Positions 27,201-35,847 of a stretch of DNA of 64,000 bases are shown piece after piece; position 1 is the stretch's first letter; every line of letters begins with the position of its first letter. A program made the position numbers and the translations under genes. The DNA lies in assembly GCF_014649915.1 (NCBI RefSeq), contig NZ_BMTY01000001.1:278644-342643 (forward strand), given 5' to 3'. This stretch comes from Streptomyces toxytricini (GTDB lineage Bacteria > Actinomycetota > Actinomycetes > Streptomycetales > Streptomycetaceae). The notes beneath the pieces were generated by a model. That model made no database searches. It was given only the letters and a program-made list of their open reading frames with translations, and was not told the origin of the DNA.

Positions 27201-28463
27201 GTGAAGATGCGCTTCCTCGCCGTGTGCACCGCCGTCGCGGCCGCGGCCGCCCTGACCGGATGCAGCGGCGCGGACGGCACGCCCGCGGCACCGGACAAGG
27301 TGACGCTCTGGCTCATGAAGGGCAGCGCCTCCGACGAGTTCATCGCCCGCTTCACCGCCTCCTTCGAGCAGGAACACCCCGGCGTCGACCTCGACGTCCG
27401 CATCCAGGAGTGGACCGGCATCGGCGAGAAGGTCGACGGCGTCCTCTCCGGCAGCGGCGGCGAGAGCGCCGACCTCATCGAGGTCGGCAACACCCAGGTC
27501 GCCCGCTACATCGAGACCGGAGGTGTCAGCGAACTCACCCTCGAAGGCATGCGCAAGTGGGGCAACCAGGACTGGCTCGACGGCCTCGCCGACCCGGGCA
27601 GCATCGGCGGAGCCCAGTACGGCGTCCCCTGGTACGCCGCGAACCGCGTGGTCATCTACCACAAGGACCTCTTCGCGGACGCCGGCATCAAGACGCCGCC
27701 CAGGAACCGCCAGGAGTGGATCCAGGCCACCCAGAAACTCGACAAGGGCGACCAGCAGGGCATCTACCTCGCCGGGCAGAACTGGTACGTCCTCTCCGGC
27801 TTCGTCTGGGACGAGGGCGGCGACCTCGCCGTCCAGAACAACGGCACGTGGGAGGGCACCCTCCACGACGAGAAGGCCCTCGCCGGCATGGAGTTCTACA
27901 AGCAGCTCCAGGCCCTCGGCGACGGCCCCAAGGGCGCCGACGAGGAAACGCCCCCGCAGACCGAGGTCTTCGCCCGCGGCAAGGTCGCCCAGATCATCGG
28001 ACCGCCCAGCCAGGCCGCCGCCATCGAGGCAGCCAACCCCGCCCTCAAGGGCAAGCTCGGCTTCTTCCCCGTCCCCGGCAAGACCTCCGACAAGCCCGGT
28101 GCCGTCTTCACCGGCGGCTCCGTCCTGATCATCCCGGAGAAGACCCGGCAGCGCGACCACGCCATCGACGTCATCACCGCCCTGGTCAGCGAGAAGTGGC
28201 AGACCGAACTCGCCCGCACCATGAGCTACGTGCCCAACAAGACCACCCTCGCCCACGTCGTCGCCGACAACGAGGGCGCCGCGAGCATGGCTGCCGGCGC
28301 CGCCCACGGCCGGGCCACCCCCAAGTCCGCCCGCTGGGCCGAGGTCGAGGCCAAGAACCCGATCAAGCCGTACATGACGGCCGTCCTCACCGGCCAGGAC
28401 CCCCGCAAGGCGGCCCGCACCGCCTCCGAGTCCATCACCGCGGTTCTGAAAACCGACCACTGA
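27201..28463 (+). CDS. ABC-transporter sugar-binding lipoprotein, orphan
   Basis: The 420-residue protein has a lipoprotein signal with lipobox LTGC (Cys 21) and a family 1 extracellular solute-binding domain (VTLWLMKGSASDEF, EVGNTQVARY, YGVPWYAANRVVIYHKDLF). It should bind a carbohydrate outside the membrane and hand it to an ABC permease. No permease or ATPase gene is adjacent, so it must use a remote transporter (DasBC/MsiK-like sharing is plausible but inferred). The dre-like site upstream suggests amino-sugar (chitobiose or GlcNAc) control by DasR. GTG 27201 has GAAGGTGA upstream; ATG 27207 is an alternative. Confidence 0.9.
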   Translation: MKMRFLAVCTAVAAAAALTGCSGADGTPAAPDKVTLWLMKGSASDEFIARFTASFEQEHPGVDLDVRIQEWTGIGEKVDGVLSGSGGESADLIEVGNTQVARYIETGGVSELTLEGMRKWGNQDWLDGLADPGSIGGAQYGVPWYAANRVVIYHKDLFADAGIKTPPRNRQEWIQATQKLDKGDQQGIYLAGQNWYVLSGFVWDEGGDLAVQNNGTWEGTLHDEKALAGMEFYKQLQALGDGPKGADEETPPQTEVFARGKVAQIIGPPSQAAAIEAANPALKGKLGFFPVPGKTSDKPGAVFTGGSVLIIPEKTRQRDHAIDVITALVSEKWQTELARTMSYVPNKTTLAHVVADNEGAASMAAGAAHGRATPKSARWAEVEAKNPIKPYMTAVLTGQDPRKAARTASESITAVLKTDH

Positions 28464-28596
28464 GCCGCCGAGTTCAAACTCCGCACACCCGGCGGCCGCG
28501 AAGCGGTCACGCCGAATCCAGCCGGTCACGGAAGAAGTAGAGGAGCCGGGTCGCCACGCCTGCGGCCCGCGCTCCGTGCCCGGACCTGGAGCCGCC

Positions 28597-29415
28597 ATGA
28601 CCATCGCCGCCTTGTCACCGAGCGCCGCCCCCGCACGCCCCGCCTCCCTCCCGGCACCCGCCGGGGCCCGCGGCACCGCACCCGCCGCCCCCCGCTACGC
28701 GGTACGCCTCGCCCGCGACGAGGACGAGGTGCGCGCGGCCCAGCGGCTGCGCCACGACGTCTTCGCCGGAGAACTCGGCGCCCGACTCGACGGGCCCGAG
28801 CCCGGCCTCGACTCCGACGCCTTCGACGCCTACTGCGACCACCTCCTCGTCGTGGAAGAGGAGACCGGACAGGTCGTCGCCACCTACCGGCTGCTGCCCC
28901 CCGAACGCGCCGCCGTCGCCGGACGCCTCTACTCCGAATCCGAGTTCGACCTCTCGGCCCTCGCCCCGATCCGCCCCGGCCTCGTCGAGGCCGGCCGCTC
29001 CTGCGTCCACCCCGACCACCGCAACGGCGCCGCCATCGGCCTGATCTGGGCGGGGCTCGCCCGCTACATGGACCGCTGCGGCCACAACTGGATCGCCGGC
29101 TGCTGCTCCATACCGCTCTCCGACGGCGGCGTCCTCGCCGCCGCCACCCGCGAGAACGTCCTGCCCCGCAACCTCGCCCCCGCCGAGTACCGCGTCACCC
29201 CCCACCACCCCTGGAACCCCTCCGGCACCGCCTTCCGCGACCGCACGCCGCTCCCGCCCCTGCTGCGCGGCTACCTGCGCCTGGGCGCGTGGGTCTGCGG
29301 CGAACCCGCCCTCGACGCCGCGTTCGGCTGCGCCGACCTGTACGTCCTGCTCTCCCTGCAGCGCACCAACCCCCGCTACCTCCGGCACTTCCTCTCGCTC
29401 GCCCCGTCGGCATGA
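28597..29415 (+). CDS. GNAT-family acyltransferase, OlsB-like (ornithine N-acyltransferase)
   Basis: The 272-residue protein has a Pro/Ala-rich leader of about 30 residues, then the acetyltransf_5/OlsB fold: VRLARDEDEVRAAQRLRHDVF, VVATYRLLP, EAGRSCVHPDHRNGAAIGLIW. OlsB links a 3-hydroxyacyl chain from ACP to the alpha-amino group of ornithine. The next gene is a PlsC-type acyltransferase with overlapping start (ATGA), the standard olsB-olsA pair, so the two together should make ornithine lipid. GGAG 8 bases before ATG 28597 supports the start. Confidence 0.75.
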   Translation: MTIAALSPSAAPARPASLPAPAGARGTAPAAPRYAVRLARDEDEVRAAQRLRHDVFAGELGARLDGPEPGLDSDAFDAYCDHLLVVEEETGQVVATYRLLPPERAAVAGRLYSESEFDLSALAPIRPGLVEAGRSCVHPDHRNGAAIGLIWAGLARYMDRCGHNWIAGCCSIPLSDGGVLAAATRENVLPRNLAPAEYRVTPHHPWNPSGTAFRDRTPLPPLLRGYLRLGAWVCGEPALDAAFGCADLYVLLSLQRTNPRYLRHFLSLAPSA

Positions 29416-30326
29416 ACGCCTGGCTGCCGGCCTCGCCCTGCACACCCCCGGCCTGCGCAGGCCACGACGGGCCGGCCGCGGGAATCCCGCGCGCCCTCCT
29501 GCGGATCTCCGCCGCCCTCGCCCTGCTCCTCGTCGCCGCCGGCGCCGCGCCGCCGGTCCGGCTGCTGCCCCGCAGGCCCCGCCACGCCCTCGTCCGCGCC
29601 TGGTCGACCGCCTTCCTGCGGGCCTTCGGCCTGCGCGTCCACGTCCACGGCAGCCCCGGCCCCGACGGTCCCTGCCTCATCACCCCCAACCACGTCTCCT
29701 GGCTCGACATCCCCCTCGTGGCCGCGGCCCTGCCCGGCCGCACGCTCGCCAAGAGCGACATCCGCAGCTGGCCCGTACTGGGCCGGCTCGCCGCCGGCGC
29801 CGGAACCCTCTTCATCGAACGCGACCGGATCCGCGCGCTGCCTGCCACCGTCAGCGCACTCACCCGCGCCCTCCGGGCCGGCGACCGCGTCACCGTCTTC
29901 CCCGAGGGCAGCACCTGGTGCGGGCGTGCCGGCGGCACCTTCCGCAGGGCCGCCTTCCAAGCCGCCCTCGACGCGCGCGTCCCCGTACAGCCCGTCCGCC
30001 TCGCCTATGTGCTCGCCGACGGCACCAGAGCGGGGGCATGCGCCTTCGTCGGCGACGACCCGCTCGCCGCCTCCCTGTGGCGGACGGCCCGCGCGGGCGG
30101 GATCACGGCGGAGATCCGGCTGCTGCCGCGGATCCCGCCGGGCCGGCACACCGGCCGGCGGGATCTCGCGGCCGCGGCTCAGAACGCCGTACGGCCCCCC
30201 GCCGCGGCGGGGCCCGGGGCTCCGACCGCCACCGACAGCGACAGCGCGAACCGGCCCGCGGAGTCCGTCCACCAGCGGGCCGGCTCCAGTTCGGCGGCCG
30301 TCAGCTCCCGCCGCACGCCCTCCTGA
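29412..30326 (+). CDS. PlsC-type 1-acyl-glycerol-3-phosphate acyltransferase, OlsA-like
   Basis: The 304-residue protein has an N-terminal membrane segment (ISAALALLLVAAGAAPPVRLL) and the acyltransferase motifs NHVSWLD (catalytic HX4D) near residue 95, IERDR, and FPEGST. It either O-acylates lyso-ornithine lipid (OlsA) or lyso-phosphatidate (PlsC); the preceding OlsB-like gene favours the former. The last 48 codons lie antisense to the end of egtD. The conserved fold is complete before that overlap, so the tail may be dispensable. Confidence 0.8.
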   Translation: MNAWLPASPCTPPACAGHDGPAAGIPRALLRISAALALLLVAAGAAPPVRLLPRRPRHALVRAWSTAFLRAFGLRVHVHGSPGPDGPCLITPNHVSWLDIPLVAAALPGRTLAKSDIRSWPVLGRLAAGAGTLFIERDRIRALPATVSALTRALRAGDRVTVFPEGSTWCGRAGGTFRRAAFQAALDARVPVQPVRLAYVLADGTRAGACAFVGDDPLAASLWRTARAGGITAEIRLLPRIPPGRHTGRRDLAAAAQNAVRPPAAAGPGAPTATDSDSANRPAESVHQRAGSSSAAVSSRRTPS

Positions 30327-31189
30327 CGGAACTTCGCGGACACCTCCGTCAGGATCTCCTCACCCGCCGCGAACGGCACCAGCATGTCCAGCGCCCGGAC
30401 CTTCACCACGAGCTCCGACCGGGCCCGCAGCCGCATCTCGATCCACTCCTCCTCCCGGTTCCACACCGCGACATGCTCGAAGTCGCCGAGCGGGAAGTCC
30501 GCGTCCAGCTCCCGGTTGACCACAGCCAGGACGTTCCGGTTGAACTCGGCCGTCACTCCCTGCGCGTCGTCGTACGCCGCCACCAGCACGCCCTCGTCCT
30601 TCACGAGGTCCGTCCCCATCAGCAGCGCGTCCCCCGGCTCCAACACCGCCCGCACGGACGCCAGGAACCGCGCCCGCTCCGCCGGCAGGAGGTTGCCGAT
30701 CGTCCCCCCGAGGAAGGCCACCAGCCGCGGCCCGGGCGACTCCGGAAGCCGCAGCGGCTTCGTGAAGTCCGCCACCAGCGCGTGCACCCGCAGTCCCGGA
30801 TGCTCCTCCAGCAGCGCCCGGCCCGCCCCTTCCAGGGCGCTCCCGCTCACGTCCACCGGAACGTAAGCCTCCAGCGCGGGCATCGCCTCGATCAGGTGCC
30901 GGGTCTTCTCCGAGGAGCCCGAACCCAGCTCCACCAGGGTCCGCGCCCCGCTCGCGTCCGCGATCTCCGCGGCCCGCTCCCGCAGGATCTCCCCCTCCGC
31001 GCGCGTCGGGTAGTACTCGGGCAGCCGGGTGATCTCCTCGAACAGCTCACTGCCGCGCGCATCGTAGAACCACTTGGGCGGCAGCACCTTCGGCGACTGC
31101 GCCAGCCCGTGCAGCACGTCCGCGCGCAGCGCCGCGTCCGCGGCGTGCTCGTCCAGGGTCCGGGTCAACTGGAAGTCACTATTGCTCAC
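30179..31189 (-). CDS. egtD: EgtD: L-histidine N-alpha-methyltransferase
   Basis: The 336-residue protein is EgtD: LPPKWFYDARGSELFEEITR near the N-terminus, SAM motif LVELGSGSSEKTRHL, FLGGTIGNL, and the substrate-contact region near EFNRNVLAVVNRELDADF. It trimethylates histidine to hercynine with three SAM. It is the last gene of egtA-egtB-egtC-egtD. GTG 31189 overlaps the egtC stop by four bases (GTGA). Its 3' end overlaps the convergent OlsA-like gene by 148 bases. Confidence 0.95.
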   Translation of the reverse strand: MSNSDFQLTRTLDEHAADAALRADVLHGLAQSPKVLPPKWFYDARGSELFEEITRLPEYYPTRAEGEILRERAAEIADASGARTLVELGSGSSEKTRHLIEAMPALEAYVPVDVSGSALEGAGRALLEEHPGLRVHALVADFTKPLRLPESPGPRLVAFLGGTIGNLLPAERARFLASVRAVLEPGDALLMGTDLVKDEGVLVAAYDDAQGVTAEFNRNVLAVVNRELDADFPLGDFEHVAVWNREEEWIEMRLRARSELVVKVRALDMLVPFAAGEEILTEVSAKFRQEGVRRELTAAELEPARWWTDSAGRFALSLSVAVGAPGPAAAGGRTAF

Positions 31190-31944
31190 TGGACGGTCTC
31201 CTTGAGCGGGGTCAGAACGACCCCCGTGCGGTGGGCGGTCAACAGGGTCCGGTCGGGCACCTCGCACCAGCGGGTGTCGTCGTCGTACGGCTCCGACGCC
31301 ACCACCACGCGGCCCGCGGGCGGATCGGCCAGATACCACAGCGAATCCCCCCAGGCGGTCGCGGCGATCGCCGTGCCGTCGGTCAGCAGCAGGTTCAGCC
31401 GGGAGCCCGGCGCGGCCTCCGCCACTTCCCGCACCGGCTCCGCGAGCGCCCTCCCAAGGTCGTCGCCGCGCTGCAGCCGGTGCAGCACCAGCGCCCACAC
31501 CAGCGCGGAATCGGTCGCCGCGGGCAGCGACAGCAGCTCCGGCGGCGGCAGTCCGGCCGCGATCTCCGCCACCGACAGCGGCCAGCCCCGCACCGCCCCG
31601 TTGTGGCTGAACAGCCACGGGCCCGCCGTGAACGGTGCGGCCGCCGCCTCCCCCTCCGCCCCCGCCAGCGTCGCGTCCCGTACGGCGGCCAGCGCGGCCT
31701 CCGCCCGGACGACCCTGGCCAGGTCGGCGAACGTCAGGTCCCCCCAGATCGGGCCCGCCCGCCGGTATCGGGCCGGCGCCGGGTCCCCCTCCGCGTACCA
31801 GCCCACGCCGAACCCGTCGGCATTGACCGTCCCGTGCCGCTGGCGGCGCGGCCGCCACGACTGCACCACCAGCGAATGCTCCGGATCGCTGAACACCCGG
31901 CCCAGGGCCGTCCGAGGCCCCAGATAAGCGATATGACGGCACAT
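31186..31944 (-). CDS. egtC: EgtC: gamma-glutamyl-hercynyl-cysteine sulfoxide hydrolase
   Basis: The 252-residue protein is a class II glutamine amidotransferase-like hydrolase with the nucleophile Cys2 (MCRHIAYLG) exposed after Met removal, the conserved GFGVGWYAEG and FSHNGAVRGWP. EgtC removes the glutamyl group from the sulfoxide made by EgtB. The start ATG overlaps the egtB stop by one base (TGATG), consistent with translational coupling. Confidence 0.95.
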   Translation of the reverse strand: MCRHIAYLGPRTALGRVFSDPEHSLVVQSWRPRRQRHGTVNADGFGVGWYAEGDPAPARYRRAGPIWGDLTFADLARVVRAEAALAAVRDATLAGAEGEAAAAPFTAGPWLFSHNGAVRGWPLSVAEIAAGLPPPELLSLPAATDSALVWALVLHRLQRGDDLGRALAEPVREVAEAAPGSRLNLLLTDGTAIAATAWGDSLWYLADPPAGRVVVASEPYDDDTRWCEVPDRTLLTAHRTGVVLTPLKETVQ

Positions 31945-33266
31945 CAGGCATCCCTCGCCGTCCGGAACCCGGAGAAGATCTGCCGGCGCACCGGCAGGTC
32001 CCAGTTGCGGAACGTGCCCCGGCAGGCCACCGGGTCCACCGCGAAGGAACCGCCCCGCAGCACCTTGTGCTCCGGACCGAAGAACACCTCCGAGTACTCC
32101 CGGTACGGGAACGCCCGGAAGCCCGGGTACGGCAGGAAGTCCGACGACGTCCACTCCCACACGTCGCCGATCAGCTGCCGCACCCCCAGCGGCGACGCCC
32201 CCGCCGGATAGCTGCCCGCCGGGGCCGGCCGCAGGTGCCGCTGGCCCAGGTTGGCGTGCGCCCGCGTCGGGTCCTCGTCACCCCACGGGTAGCGCCGGGA
32301 GCGGCCCGTCGCCGGATCGTGGCGGGCGGCCTTCTCCCACTCCGCCTCCGTCGGCAGCCGCCGCCCCGCCCAGCGGGCGTACGCGTCCGCCTCGTACCAG
32401 CTGACGTGCAGCACCGGCTCCGCGTCCGGCACCGGCTCCGTCACACCGAACCGGCGCCGCAGCCACTGGCCCGCCTCCCGGCGCCAGAACAGCGGCGCGC
32501 CGATGCCGTGCCGCCGGATCTGCTCCCAGCCCTCCCGGGCCCACCAGCGCTCGTCCCGGTAGCCGCCGTCCTCGATGAACGCACGGAAGGCTTCGTTCGT
32601 CACCGGCACCGTGTCGATCCAGAACGCCGCGGTCTCCCGGACGTGCGCCGGCCGCTCGTTGTCCAGCGACCACGGCTCCGCGGACGTGCCCATCGTGAAC
32701 GGCCCGCCCGGAACAAGCACCTCCGCCGCGGCGGGCGGCGGGCCCGCAGGCGGATCGGGGTCCGGCGCCGCCAGCACCGCCTCCCCGCGCCGCAACTGGT
32801 GCGTGATCAGCATCGTCTCGTCGTGCTGCTGCTCGTGCTGCGCGATCATCCCGAACACGTAGCCGCCGTCGAGCAGCGCCGTGCCCTCCAGCGCCGTGCC
32901 CTCGAGCAGGTCGAAGACCCGCCCGCGGACCTCCGCCGCGTACCGGCGGGCCTCCGCCGGCCCCAGCAGCGGCAGCTTCGGCCGCTCGGCCCGCGGATGC
33001 TCGAACGCGTCGTACAGCGGGTCGATCTCCGGGTGCATCGCCTCACGGCCGCCCACGTTGCGCAGCAGCCACAGCTCCTCCATGTTCCCGATGTGCGCCA
33101 GGTCCCACACCAGCGGCGACATCAGCGGGGAGTGCTGGGCGGTCAGGTCCCGGTCCGACACCGCGTCCGTCAGCGCGGCCGTCCGCGCCCGCGCCGCAGC
33201 CAGGGCCTGCACCGCCCGCGCCCGCACATCCTCCGACAGTCCGGGAGCGTACGACTCCGCCGTCAC
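31944..33266 (-). CDS. egtB: EgtB: hercynine oxygenase (sulfoxide synthase)
   Basis: The 440-residue protein has an N-terminal DinB-like domain carrying the non-haem iron ligands: His 58 in VWDLAHIGN and the HEQQH pair at residues 144-148. The C-terminal half is a formylglycine-generating-enzyme-like domain (VLVPGGPFTMGTS, RLPTEAEWEKAAR, GDVWEWTSSDF, VLRGGSFA). EgtB uses iron and O2 to join hercynine to gamma-glutamyl-cysteine, making the C-S bond. GTG 33266 overlaps the egtA stop (GTGA). Confidence 0.97.
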   Translation of the reverse strand: MTAESYAPGLSEDVRARAVQALAAARARTAALTDAVSDRDLTAQHSPLMSPLVWDLAHIGNMEELWLLRNVGGREAMHPEIDPLYDAFEHPRAERPKLPLLGPAEARRYAAEVRGRVFDLLEGTALEGTALLDGGYVFGMIAQHEQQHDETMLITHQLRRGEAVLAAPDPDPPAGPPPAAAEVLVPGGPFTMGTSAEPWSLDNERPAHVRETAAFWIDTVPVTNEAFRAFIEDGGYRDERWWAREGWEQIRRHGIGAPLFWRREAGQWLRRRFGVTEPVPDAEPVLHVSWYEADAYARWAGRRLPTEAEWEKAARHDPATGRSRRYPWGDEDPTRAHANLGQRHLRPAPAGSYPAGASPLGVRQLIGDVWEWTSSDFLPYPGFRAFPYREYSEVFFGPEHKVLRGGSFAVDPVACRGTFRNWDLPVRRQIFSGFRTARDA

Positions 33267-34651
33267 CGCGCCACCCCCGTCCCCGCGGCCGTGCCCGCCC
33301 CCGGGCCTGGCGGCCGGTCGTCCGCGGGACAGCGCCCGCGCCGCACGTACCGGTCGGCGAAGCCCGCGACCGCATCCACCACGTACGTGGCCGCCCCCAG
33401 CCGCGGCAGCGCGTCCACGGCCGCCCGGAAGCACACCGCAGCAGCTGCCCGCAGCTCCGGATCGGCCGGCCCGAACCGGGCCGCCGACCGCCACAGCCGG
33501 TTGCGCGGAGCGGCCTCCGGCCCGTACCCGTCGGCCAGCCCCTTCGCCACCCGGTACGCCGTCTCCGCGGCCTCCGGATCGTCGAACAGGGCGTGGACCA
33601 CCGCGACCGGCACCAGCCAGCCGTCGTCGCCGGGTTGGGCGTCGATCATCCGCAGCTCCAGGTGGCCGCGCGGACGGACCGGCGGGAACAGCGTGGTCAG
33701 GTGGTACTCCAGGTCCTCCGCGGTGGGCGGCCGCAGCGTCGCCGCCGGACCGGCGTGGGCACCGCCGTCCCTGCCGTCCCCGCCTTCCGGCGCGGCCGCG
33801 GCGCGCAGCCAGTCGCGGAACGTCACCCCGCGGGGCACCGCCCACGCGCCGCGCCCGTCGCCGTGCGACCGTACGCACATCACCTCGGTGTCCAGCGCAT
33901 GCGCCGCCCACGCCGCCCGCGGCTCGGCGTCCAGCGCCGGGGCGAGCGTGCGGCGGGCGTCGAGGTCGCCCCAGATGCCCTGCCGCGCGCAGCGCCAGCC
34001 CGCGTAGCGGCCGGAGGCCGAGGGCGAATTGGCGAACGCGGACACGAACACGGCGCCCAGCAGGTGCGCCATCCGCCAGCGCCGGCCGTGCCCGAAGGGG
34101 CCCGGCTCCTCGAACCCGGCGTCGACGCACACCTGCACGGACGCGGACGCCCGCATCATGGCGCGGCCGCCGGGGCCGGAGCGGTCGAGGTAGGACTCCA
34201 TTGCGTCGTAGCGGGGGCTGGCCACCAGTCGGGGCACCGCTTCCCGCGCATCACAGCCCGAGCCCTGGAGGGCAAGGCCCATGGAGCCCAGCGCGGAACG
34301 GACGGCGACGAGATCGGCCCGCAGGCCGTCGAGGCACTCGGTGAGCGACGCGGCCGGCGCGGAGCTGAGCTCCAACTGGCCGCCGGGCTCGATGCTGAAG
34401 CCGGACCGCAGGGGAAGGGCGCGCGCCGCGTCGTGCGCGGCGTTCAGCCGTTCGGGGGACACGAGCTCGCCGGGGCGCTCGGCGTCGACGACGAGCCATT
34501 CGAGTTCGGCGCCGAGGACGCGGGGCGGGCCGGTCTTGAAGCAGATGCCGCGGACGAGGTCCTCGGCTCCGGCTTCGGTGATGGGGGAAGGGGCGGGGTC
34601 GGGGTCGCCCGGAGTGCGGGCGGCAGACGGGTCGGTCGAGTCCTGGTGCAT
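33263..34651 (-). CDS. egtA: EgtA: ergothioneine-pathway glutamate-cysteine ligase
   Basis: The 462-residue protein is a GCS2-type gamma-glutamylcysteine ligase: VLGAELEWLVVDAERPGELV, the Glu/Gly-rich FSIEPGGQLELSSAPA, RYDAMESYLD, MMRASASVQVCVD and HLELRMIDAQPGDD. It makes the gamma-Glu-Cys used by EgtB. Start ATG 34651 has AGGAG 9 bases upstream. It opens the four-gene egt operon, transcribed leftward. The PLP lyase step (EgtE) has no gene next to the operon in this window. Confidence 0.93.
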   Translation of the reverse strand: MHQDSTDPSAARTPGDPDPAPSPITEAGAEDLVRGICFKTGPPRVLGAELEWLVVDAERPGELVSPERLNAAHDAARALPLRSGFSIEPGGQLELSSAPAASLTECLDGLRADLVAVRSALGSMGLALQGSGCDAREAVPRLVASPRYDAMESYLDRSGPGGRAMMRASASVQVCVDAGFEEPGPFGHGRRWRMAHLLGAVFVSAFANSPSASGRYAGWRCARQGIWGDLDARRTLAPALDAEPRAAWAAHALDTEVMCVRSHGDGRGAWAVPRGVTFRDWLRAAAAPEGGDGRDGGAHAGPAATLRPPTAEDLEYHLTTLFPPVRPRGHLELRMIDAQPGDDGWLVPVAVVHALFDDPEAAETAYRVAKGLADGYGPEAAPRNRLWRSAARFGPADPELRAAAAVCFRAAVDALPRLGAATYVVDAVAGFADRYVRRGRCPADDRPPGPGAGTAAGTGVAR

Positions 34652-34782
34652 GGCCGATCTCCTGTCCTGGACCGTTGACTTGACCATGCCTACCCGTCCT
34701 TCACGGGATCGAAGGGCCGATTCTCGCCGCATTGCCGTCAATTCGTTGGCCGGGGCCCCGCCCTGCCGTCGATGATGACGGC

Positions 34783-35622
34783 GTGAGCAGCAGATTGCGC
34801 GAGATCGCGCGGGAGAACGCGACCATCCTTGCGGCCGGCGGGTACCGGACACGGTCGGGGCGGCTCGTCTCCCTGGCCGCCGCCTTGGAGGAATCCAAGG
34901 CGGGAACCAGACTATATGGACCAAACCAGGTCATTCCAGACGAGCAACTTTCGGCCGGGGCGCATGACACCACCATCGAGGTGACGGCCGAAAGCAGCAC
35001 GGCGGCGGCCCGCAGGCTCGCGGGGGCGGTGGACGGTGCGGGGGAGGGGCCGGGCGTCGTGGCCGTGCTGAACTTCGCCTCGGCCCGCAACCCCGGCGGC
35101 GGCTACCTCCGCGGCGCGAAGGCACAGGAGGAGGCCCTCTGCCGGGTCTCCGCCCTCTACGAGACGCTGCTCATGGCCCCCGAGTACTACGAGGTCCACC
35201 GAGCGGGCAGCAGCACGTTCTACACCGACCGGGTGATCCACTCGCCCGGCGTGCCCGTCTTCCGCGACGACCGCGGCGAACTGCTCGACACCCCGTTCCG
35301 CGCCGGCTTCCTCACCTCGCCCGCCCCCAACGCGGGCACCATCCGCCGCCAGGAACCGGAGCGCGCCCCGGAAATCCCGGCCGCCCTGGCCCGCCGCGCG
35401 GAACGCGTCCTGGAGACGGCGGCCCTGCACGGGTACCGGCGACTGGTGCTGGGGGCATGGGGGTGCGGCGTGTTCCGCAACGACCCGACGGAGGTGGCGG
35501 AGGCCTTCCAAGCCCTGCTGACCGGCCGGTTCGCGGGGGTGTTCGAGCGGGTGGTGTTCGGAATCCTGGATCGCAACCCGGAGCCGCGGGAGGCGTTCGA
35601 GCGGGTGTTCGGCGGGGGGTGA
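34783..35622 (+). CDS. TIGR02452 family protein (bacterial-type poly(ADP-ribose) glycohydrolase)
   Basis: The 279-residue protein carries the PARG/macrodomain signature: VLNFASARNPGGGYLRGAKAQEEALCR contains the GGG loop and the QEE catalytic pair about residues 105-125, followed by LCRVSALYETL. Later motifs LGAWGCGVFRNDP complete the macrodomain fold. Bacterial PARGs hydrolyse ADP-ribose links on proteins or nucleic acids. GTG 34783 begins VSSRLREIARENATIL. The gene is divergent from egtA with 131 bases between starts. Confidence 0.85.
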   Translation: MSSRLREIARENATILAAGGYRTRSGRLVSLAAALEESKAGTRLYGPNQVIPDEQLSAGAHDTTIEVTAESSTAAARRLAGAVDGAGEGPGVVAVLNFASARNPGGGYLRGAKAQEEALCRVSALYETLLMAPEYYEVHRAGSSTFYTDRVIHSPGVPVFRDDRGELLDTPFRAGFLTSPAPNAGTIRRQEPERAPEIPAALARRAERVLETAALHGYRRLVLGAWGCGVFRNDPTEVAEAFQALLTGRFAGVFERVVFGILDRNPEPREAFERVFGGG

Positions 35623-35649
35623 GGGCGGGGCGGGCAGGTGGGTGGGCGC

Positions 35650-35847
35650 GATCTGCGGCGCCTGACGGCGACAACGGGCCGCAGCCGCCCACTTCACCGG
35701 GGGCGTGTAGCGGTCTGCGGCGCCCGGCAGCGACCACGGCCCGCAGCCGCCCACCTCACCGGAACCGTGTAGCGATCCGGGGCGCTGGGACGGACCGGCG
35801 GGCCGCAGACGCCGCCCTCACCGGAACCGTGTAGCGATCTGTGGCGC
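35650..35847. repeat. 62-bp imperfect tandem repeat, three copies plus a partial fourth
   Basis: Copies start at 35650, 35712 and 35774, exactly 62 bases apart, with a 12-base partial copy at 35836. Each begins G(A/G)TC(T/C)G and GGCGC, has a central CCGCAG (pairing with CTGCGG in the first two copies), then CACC(T)CACCGG and ends in GTGTAGC. Copies two and three share the longest identity at their 3' ends (CTCACCGGAACCGTGTAGCG). The array lies 27 bases after the PARG-like gene and outside any gene I can support. Confidence 0.85.
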
